64,000 nucleotides of DNA, taken from JAANXG01 sp963731035. Lineage in GTDB: Bacteria; Pseudomonadota; Gammaproteobacteria; Arenicellales; JAANXG01. The stretch spans positions 1 through 64,000 of the forward strand of contig CAVSUY010000006.1 in NCBI GenBank assembly GCA_963731035.1, read 5' to 3'. The position numbers and the translations under genes were made by a program. The notes under the pieces are model-generated. The model searched no databases. It was given only the letters and a program-made list of their open reading frames with translations, and was not told the origin of the DNA. Shown here piece by piece: positions 58,850 through 64,000 of the stretch. Position 1 is the first letter of the stretch. Each line of letters opens with the position of its first letter.

Positions 58850-59353
58850 TCAACCAAGCTGCCTTATGAGAAACTTCGTGCCCTGTCGAACCGTATACAC
58901 TTTGCTTCCCCGTGTGGTCTTGTACACGTCATCGAACAATCCAATACCCGAGTCGACATACCCCAGTTTTATGTAAAGGTTTTGTTCTTCCGGGACGGCA
59001 GGGTCGGTGCCAAGTCCGATTCGGACATGGCCACGCCGCCTGGCTTCCGATTCGCATGCGCGCACCAACGCGGTCGCGATGCCGCGATGCCTGTATGACT
59101 CGAGCACTGCCAGGCGAAAGATCTCGGGGCATCCAGGAAAAGCCGCTGCCGGCTCCGGCTGCCGGGCGCCTTGCCAGTTCACGAGGACGTGCCCCACAGG
59201 CTCACCATCCACCCACGCGACCAGAAAGCTCTTTTCCCCGAGGGTCTGGTCCGCCAGATCATCGGCATGAGATCGACCGTATTCACTGGTATAGGCATGT
59301 TCGAGCGCTGCCAGATCCTCGCGCGCTACCTCTCTGATATCAGGCTGGCGCAT
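58850..59353 (-). CDS. GNAT N-acetyltransferase
   Basis: 167 residues. FLVAWVDGEPVGHVLVNWQG, then EIFRLAVLESYRHRGIATAL (the R-x-x-G-x-A acetyl-CoA loop), EARRRGHVRIGLGTDPAVP, and NLYIKLGYVDSG are a complete GNAT fold. It is cytosolic; the acceptor is unknown. Positioned between LPAHA protein 5 (136 bp upstream) and the CelD-like acyltransferase (21 bp downstream) on the same strand. Confidence 0.85.
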   Translation of the reverse strand: MRQPDIREVAREDLAALEHAYTSEYGRSHADDLADQTLGEKSFLVAWVDGEPVGHVLVNWQGARQPEPAAAFPGCPEIFRLAVLESYRHRGIATALVRACESEARRRGHVRIGLGTDPAVPEEQNLYIKLGYVDSGIGLFDDVYKTTRGSKVYTVRQGTKFLIRQLG

Positions 59354-59489
59354 CTTGACCGCGTTTCAGGGAACCGCTCTTACGCAACGTCTACAATGAT
59401 CGGCGCCTCGCACCGCTCCAGGACGCGGGAGACGCATAAGGGCCTGGAGATCACTCGACTCGTGGCGGTCTTCTTTGCAGTCCCGTCAC

Positions 59490-60095
59490 TCAGGCTGGAC
59501 AGGGTGAGCCTTCGGTAGGAACGCAGTCGTCGGTGGTCGTCGCAGGTGGAACCACCGAACAGGAACCGTTGAGAATCGCGCTGAAATCCTCTGACCCGAC
59601 AGAGCCATCGCAAGTCGTGGGATTATCCTGGTCGTCGACCGTCCCCACTACCGTGTAACCGTTGACATTGGCCACGGTGAAGCCACAATTTGTCAGCGTT
59701 CCGGACTTCGTGTCGCTCGCACCGGTGTTCAGCGTAACGGTCACGGTGACGGAGGAGCCGACAATCATGATCTCGACGCACCCGCCGACGAGATCGTCGT
59801 CCGCCGCGTACGCGGAGCTCAGAAAGAGATCAAGCAACCCGGTGATCTCGGGCTCGCCAATCTGGCCGCTAATCACAGGACTGCCGCCGCTGTTCACGGG
59901 GTCATCGCCGGTGTTCACAGGGCCCGATGTCTGGGCGTGAGCCGGTAGGACGACGGACCTAACAAAAGGAGTTTTCCAAATGGAAGCACCCGTCCCGGCA
60001 GTCACGGAGCCAGCTGCGAGGATCTTCCTCACCGCAGACCGACGTTTCTCCACGGAATCGCCAGAACGAGTTGTGCCTTGAGATTTTTTTCTCAT
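59490..60095 (-). CDS. LPAHA-signal exported protein 5
   Basis: 201 residues from ATG 60095, preferred over GTG 60107 because GGGGGAGAA sits just upstream. R18-R19, ILAAGSVTAGTGAS, then W40-x2-P43-x-V45-x2-V48-x-L50-P-A-H-A54. The mature part has a Gly/Asn/Pro lead (VNTGDDPVNSGGSP), a Val/Thr-rich beta domain (GSSVTVTVTLNTGAS, FTVANVNGYTVVGTVDDQDN) and about seven Cys, finishing in PPATTTDDCVPTEGSPCPA. First gene of a minus-strand unit with two acyltransferases. The Thr/Pro-rich end would suit O-modification. Confidence 0.7.
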   Translation of the reverse strand: MRKKSQGTTRSGDSVEKRRSAVRKILAAGSVTAGTGASIWKTPFVRSVVLPAHAQTSGPVNTGDDPVNSGGSPVISGQIGEPEITGLLDLFLSSAYAADDDLVGGCVEIMIVGSSVTVTVTLNTGASDTKSGTLTNCGFTVANVNGYTVVGTVDDQDNPTTCDGSVGSEDFSAILNGSCSVVPPATTTDDCVPTEGSPCPA

Positions 60096-60212
60096 ATTCT
60101 CCCCCACAACTTATTGTTGTTCCAACCTAACCTACAAGACCCGGGAGGACAAGTCAACGATACCTGCAGCGAAATCCACAACCAGATCCATGGCCTTATC
60201 GGCTAGACTCCA

Positions 60213-62047
60213 ATGGCCAGGAGATGCTCGCCTCGCCCGATTTGTCCCAACCAGGATGACACTCGTAATCGGTGTGTAACTGCTTTGCAGCGCGATTCAA
60301 AAATCGTCGAACAACGGCTCCTGATTGTCGCTGACTCCCGGGATGATTACATTCCGGGTCTTGTCATGCAGTTGGGAATCTCCTTGCGCTACTCGAAGCT
60401 GGCGGCGGACACTTTCGACCTGTCGACTGCAGATCCGCTTCCAACCCTCTCTCATTACTCTTCCGTACTGTTTCTCAGCCCTGCGCCCGAGGAGTTCCTG
60501 CAAAAATCACTCCACGACCTTCTGGTTTACGTCCAACATGGTGGTAGTTTGACGTTCCTTGCACCAACCATGTCCATCGGCGCACAAGAACTGCTGGGTA
60601 TCGTTGCCGCGACGCCGTATGACTCACCACTGACCGACTCGAGGGAACCGGACGACGAAGTTCACAAGATCTACTTCACCGGCGACCGATTCCAAGGTCT
60701 CCAGGACACGACGGTTTCGTTCCACGATGTAACCAACAAACTGCCGTTGAAGCTGACCCTGAGCAGTGATGCGACCGTCGACGCGTACTTCGAGAACTTC
60801 GATTCGCTCCAGCCCGCGATATGGCACCGGGCAGTCGGTTCCGGCGAGATCGCAGTCTGGACGTTCGTGCCGACAGGCAGGCATTGGGGCAGATCGTTCC
60901 TGCTTCATGCAGCTATTCAGGGCCAGGTGGTGGCAGTGAAGAGCATTGCGAACACCGCGGTGTTCCAGATCGACGACTTTCCCGCCCCGCCATCCGACGA
61001 CTCGGTTCCGGTCAAACCCGGTGTTGACCTGGAATGGCCGGAGTTCGTCGACCGGGTTTGGCTGCCCGACCTGGCGACCCTGGCCGATAAGTACCGAATG
61101 GCTTACTCCTGCGGTGTGGTATTCCACTACGACAAGCATACGCAGGGCCCGTTCGAGTTCGATGATTGGGTGCTTCATCCCGAGGATTGCGATAAAGCGG
61201 GATTCGGCGCGGCTGCAAAACATGTGCGCTGGGCCCGCGAACACGGAGAGCTTGGACTGCACGGGTATAACCACTTACCGCTTGCGCTGGGCGACTGGTC
61301 TTCCCGAGAAATATGGTTGAAGGTCTGCGAGCGTGTGTCGCATGGTGGCAACGCGAAGCGACTGCCGATCTGCCGACGTCGTATATCCCCCCGATGAACG
61401 TCTACGACCAGGAAGGCGCCCTCGCGCTCACCGAGGCGTGCCCAACCATCCGCGCACTATGTGGAAACTTCTGGGGGCCGGTATCAATGGGAGGCGGGCG
61501 CGAGTTTGCGCCGGAACGGTGGAACAGGAAGCTGTTCTGTCTGCCCAGGGTTACCAGCGGATACACGATGGACGCGAGCTTGAAGTGGAAGATACTCGCC
61601 AGCATCTACGAGCTCGGCACCTGGACTCACTTCATTCACCCCGACGATATCCTCGACGTACCATCCGGGAACGGATCTGACGAATACTGCCGCAACCCCC
61701 AATCGAGACCGTGGCGCGAACCGAATGGGCTTCGAAAGGAGCTCGAATGCATGCTGGATTTCGTTCGTACAACCTTTCCCTGGTTGACCTTCGATACGGC
61801 GACAGATGCCGCGACGAAGATCTCCGGGCATTTGAACAATAACTTTCGCTGTCGCTTCAGCGACCGCCAGGTCATTGTGGATTCGGATCATGCGAGTCAC
61901 GTGATGGTTATTACACGTGGATCCCCCCAGGGGATATCGAGCATCGACAACTCCGCCGAGTTGCTGAATACGGACAAGACGCCCGGGAGAACAAACTACA
62001 CGATTCGCATCCTGCCGGGATGCACGACAGTGACCTTCTCGAGTTGA
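60213..62047 (+). pseudogene. DUF2194-like deacetylase-fold protein, interrupted by a frameshift
   Basis: Two overlapping frames (60213-61397 and 61313-62047) form one ~610-residue protein when joined near 61300-61320, where GAAATATGG allows a one-base slip. The first half has a ThuA/receiver-like N terminus and FQIDDFPAPPSDDS; then ELGLHGYNHLPLALG. The second half has IPPMNVYDQEGA and THFIHPDDILD. These H/D motifs resemble DUF2194, a polysaccharide-deacetylase-related family found in glycan loci. The start is uncertain (ATG 60213 or a TTG near 60285). It overlaps the next GT4 gene by 28 bp. Sequencing error, pseudogene and programmed shift are all possible. Confidence 0.65.
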
Positions 62048-63171
62048 CTGCCGAGACACGAACGCCCGCGAAGATCGCATTGGTCGCGGATACCCCGGGC
62101 TGGGTGTTTTCCCGCATCGCGGACCGGGTACGCGAGCGCCTGAGAGGTCGCCACGATGTGCATATCGTCCATTCCAGCCCACTGGCCGGGCATGAGGAAC
62201 TGATTCGTACGCTGTTCGACGCCGATGGTGGATTCGACCTGGTCCACTTTTTCTGGAGAGAGATCCTATCCGACTTGTTCCGGCCTGGAACCTGGATGCA
62301 ATTGATGAAGTCTTTGGATGTCGAAACCTTGAAGCGCCTGGCGCCGCGAATCGCATCGACGAGGAAAACTACGTGGGTATGCGACCACCTTTTTCTGGAC
62401 CAGACGCTGCCATCCCTCTGGAATCGACGATGCCTGGCGTACGCCGCGTCATACGGTGTGTCTTCGAAAATCCTGAAGCACATTTACGCAGGGATCACGC
62501 CTGATAAGGAGATTCACGAACTGCAGGACGGTGTGGATCTCGACTCGTTCGGCCTCGACAGTCTCGACGATTGTTCTTCGAAAGACATGGTGCTAATTGG
62601 TTGGGCCGGCAACAGCGAGTGGGGCAGGAAGGACGAGGACCACAAAGGTTTGAATACCGTTATCAAGCCCGCCATTGACCGCCTGCGGGCCGCAAGGTTG
62701 CCGGTGCGCCACAGGTTCTGCGACCGCTTCCAGGGATGGACGCCATTCGAAGAGATGCCGCAATACTACAGATCGCTCGACATCTTCACTTGCGCTTCCA
62801 CCAATGAAGGTACACCGAACACCGTGCTGGAGGCGATGGCATGCGGACTGCCGATCGTATGCACCCGTGTCGGTATCGTGGATGAGGCATTCGGCCCATT
62901 GCAACGGCAGTTCATCGTCGACAGCCGTTCGGTCAGCGCGTTCGAGAAGAACCTTCGACTGCTGATCGAGGACCCGGGACTTCGCGCCCGAGTCGGGGCG
63001 GAGAATCTCGCCCGGATCAGGGAGTGGGACTGGAACGAACGCGTCGCCGCCTGGGGACGATTCATCGAAGCCGCCCTGGAACGCGGCCACGACCCGAAAT
63101 CGGAGCGGGAGCAGCTATCGACCCTGAACCGTTCGATAGAGATCGCCCGCGAACGGCTCGCCAACGGCTAG
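62020..63171 (+). CDS. GT4-family glycosyltransferase
   Basis: 383 residues, GT-B fold. IALVADTPGWVFSRIADRVR opens the N-terminal Rossmann domain. VLIGWAGNSEWGRKDEDHKG starts the C-terminal domain. STNEGTPNTVLEAMACGLPI is the E-x7-E-type GT4 motif, and LRARVGAENLARIREWDW the closing helix. It overlaps the DUF2194-like gene by 28 bp, so translation is likely coupled. Sugar and acceptor are unknown. Confidence 0.85.
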   Translation: MHDSDLLELTAETRTPAKIALVADTPGWVFSRIADRVRERLRGRHDVHIVHSSPLAGHEELIRTLFDADGGFDLVHFFWREILSDLFRPGTWMQLMKSLDVETLKRLAPRIASTRKTTWVCDHLFLDQTLPSLWNRRCLAYAASYGVSSKILKHIYAGITPDKEIHELQDGVDLDSFGLDSLDDCSSKDMVLIGWAGNSEWGRKDEDHKGLNTVIKPAIDRLRAARLPVRHRFCDRFQGWTPFEEMPQYYRSLDIFTCASTNEGTPNTVLEAMACGLPIVCTRVGIVDEAFGPLQRQFIVDSRSVSAFEKNLRLLIEDPGLRARVGAENLARIREWDWNERVAAWGRFIEAALERGHDPKSEREQLSTLNRSIEIARERLANG

Positions 63172-63240
63172 GATATCGACCGCCGGTTCGGATCAGGCTC
63201 GACCACGACCAATCAGAACGCTTCACCGAAGGATATCGAC

Positions 63241-64000
63241 GTGACAAAGAGCGCAACGACATTACCCTTCCCGGTATGCCTGGCCATGGTAGTGGGCAAC
63301 GATTCGGCCGTCCTGGCTCGCTGCCTCGAATCCGTTCGCCCCTATGTCTCGTCGTTCGTGATACTCGATGCCGGCTCCACGGACAACACCCGGTCGCTTG
63401 CTTCCAGCATGCTGTCGGCCAGGAAGGGACGAATATTCCAGCTCGACCCCGATTTCTCGAGTGACCCCGTGCCATCACTCTATACGACGGCCTCGGAAAG
63501 CTCGGAGTACGTATTGTTCGTGCATCCGGATGAAGTAATCCGCTCGATATATCAGCCGGCGCGCGGCCCGGCTCAGGATGTTCTTATCGTGGAAGTCGAC
63601 TATGGACGATGCTCGTTCATGCAGCCGAGGCTGGTCCGGTCAGGCTTGGCCGATCTGGCCGCCCACCCGTTCCGAGCCATTGGACGCATCGGTGGCGACC
63701 TCACTGTCTCGACGGCCCACCACATCCGACTGAGCAAACAGCCGCCGCGCGGCAGCGCGGTTCGATTCTCCCCTCAGGGAAGTTGGCACATGCACCTCGA
63801 GCGTCTTGAACCAGCCGCCAGGGCCCCGGAGAACTGCGTCGAGCTCGCTATCGACTATTCCCGACGTGGAGACCTGGAGGGTGCCCGGAGATGGCTGTCG
63901 TCCGGACTCGCTACCTGCGACGACCCGGAGACCGAATGGCAGCTCCACTACCTGCTCGGCCTGTCCCGTCTCGACAGCGGAGACAAGGACGGCGCTATCG
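63241..64000 (+). CDS. GT2 glycosyltransferase with C-terminal TPR-like region, 3'-truncated by window edge
   Basis: The frame is open from GTG 63241 to the window end (253 codons). GAAGGA lies seven bases before the GTG. FPVCLAMVVGNDSAVLARCL, then FVILDAGSTDNTRSL, is the GT-A start of the SunS/WaaE-like GT2 group, and FVHPDEVIRS is a divergent acidic D-x-D-type strand. After ~205 residues helical pairs (SRRGDLEGARRWLSSGLATC, LHYLLGLSRLDSGDKDGA) look like TPRs, a common arrangement. It probably continues the operon of the GT4 gene 69 bp upstream. Confidence 0.75.
   Translation, partial: MTKSATTLPFPVCLAMVVGNDSAVLARCLESVRPYVSSFVILDAGSTDNTRSLASSMLSARKGRIFQLDPDFSSDPVPSLYTTASESSEYVLFVHPDEVIRSIYQPARGPAQDVLIVEVDYGRCSFMQPRLVRSGLADLAAHPFRAIGRIGGDLTVSTAHHIRLSKQPPRGSAVRFSPQGSWHMHLERLEPAARAPENCVELAIDYSRRGDLEGARRWLSSGLATCDDPETEWQLHYLLGLSRLDSGDKDGAI

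Noticed and set aside
1..64000. tRNA, rRNA or riboswitch genes
   Set aside because: No cloverleaf, rRNA-like or riboswitch-like stretch was recognised by eye; a covariance-model scan would be needed to exclude small RNAs.

Overview
This window looks like a chromosomal accessory region of a gammaproteobacterium. The evidence is the HPF/RaiA relative, YaiO-type beta-barrel, Kup, REP-like palindromes with a REP-associated transposase remnant, and GcvA-like regulator debris. The assignment is an inference. Base composition is patchy. About 1-11.07 kb is visibly AT-richer (sampled lines near 47-50% GC) than the catabolic and envelope genes to its right (sampled near 63%). No rRNA, tRNA or CRISPR array was seen.

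Layout. (1) 0-11.07 kb: a protein/glycan-modification island with a SAM methyltransferase, a GT60 GlcNAc-transferase relative, a P-loop-less sulfotransferase relative, a GT92-like glycosyltransferase, two sulfotransferases, a small exported protein with a Ser-Pro-Thr-Thr repeat tail, an O-fucosyltransferase-like protein, and an 1171-residue fusion. The fusion carries an HPAT/SERGT-like glycosyltransferase, a GT60 domain, a prolyl-4-hydroxylase-like 2OG-Fe(II) domain and a second 2OG-Fe(II) domain. (2) 11.1-25 kb: an MttB-type methyltransferase with two dimethylglycine/sarcosine-dehydrogenase-like flavoproteins, flanked by heavily rearranged debris; then an ICMT-like methyltransferase, a 3-hydroxyisobutyrate-dehydrogenase-like protein and a CitE-like lyase. 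(3) 25-33.6 kb: a TPR/methyltransferase/OGT (SPINDLY-like) protein beside a second-type exported protein, inside repeats. (4) 33.7-38.4 kb: a complete arcDABC arginine deiminase operon with an FNR/ANR-type box, probably acquired from an alphaproteobacterium. (5) 39.4-48 kb: GT4, TPR-sulfotransferase, PqqD-like protein, exported protein, GNAT, P450, and a glycosyltransferase-TPR-radical SAM fusion. (6) 48.7-57.2 kb: an epimerase-YaiO-HEAT-GT2 operon, Kup and a permease. (7) 57.7-64 kb: two acyltransferases with an exported protein, a frameshifted DUF2194-like gene and two glycosyltransferases.

Two themes tie the window together. First, five otherwise unrelated exported proteins (5961, 20912, 31135, 43541, 60095) share one N-terminal signal: a twin-Arg stretch, then W-x2-P-x-V-x2-V-x-L-P-A-H-[A/G] with invariant spacing. 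Four of the five sit directly beside candidate modifying enzymes (sulfo-, fucosyl-, GlcNAc- or acyltransferases, PqqD). I propose these are substrates of a protein-decoration system. The clearest case pairs a Pro/Thr-rich tail with a prolyl hydroxylase fused to glycosyltransferases, which parallels eukaryotic hydroxyproline glycosylation. Second, at least six fragments of the 3' end of one gene (fused isobutyryl-CoA mutase, icmF), all on the + strand, are scattered among truncated IS91, IS6, IS1595 and RAYT genes and long direct repeats. This points to repeated one-ended mobilisation and decay.
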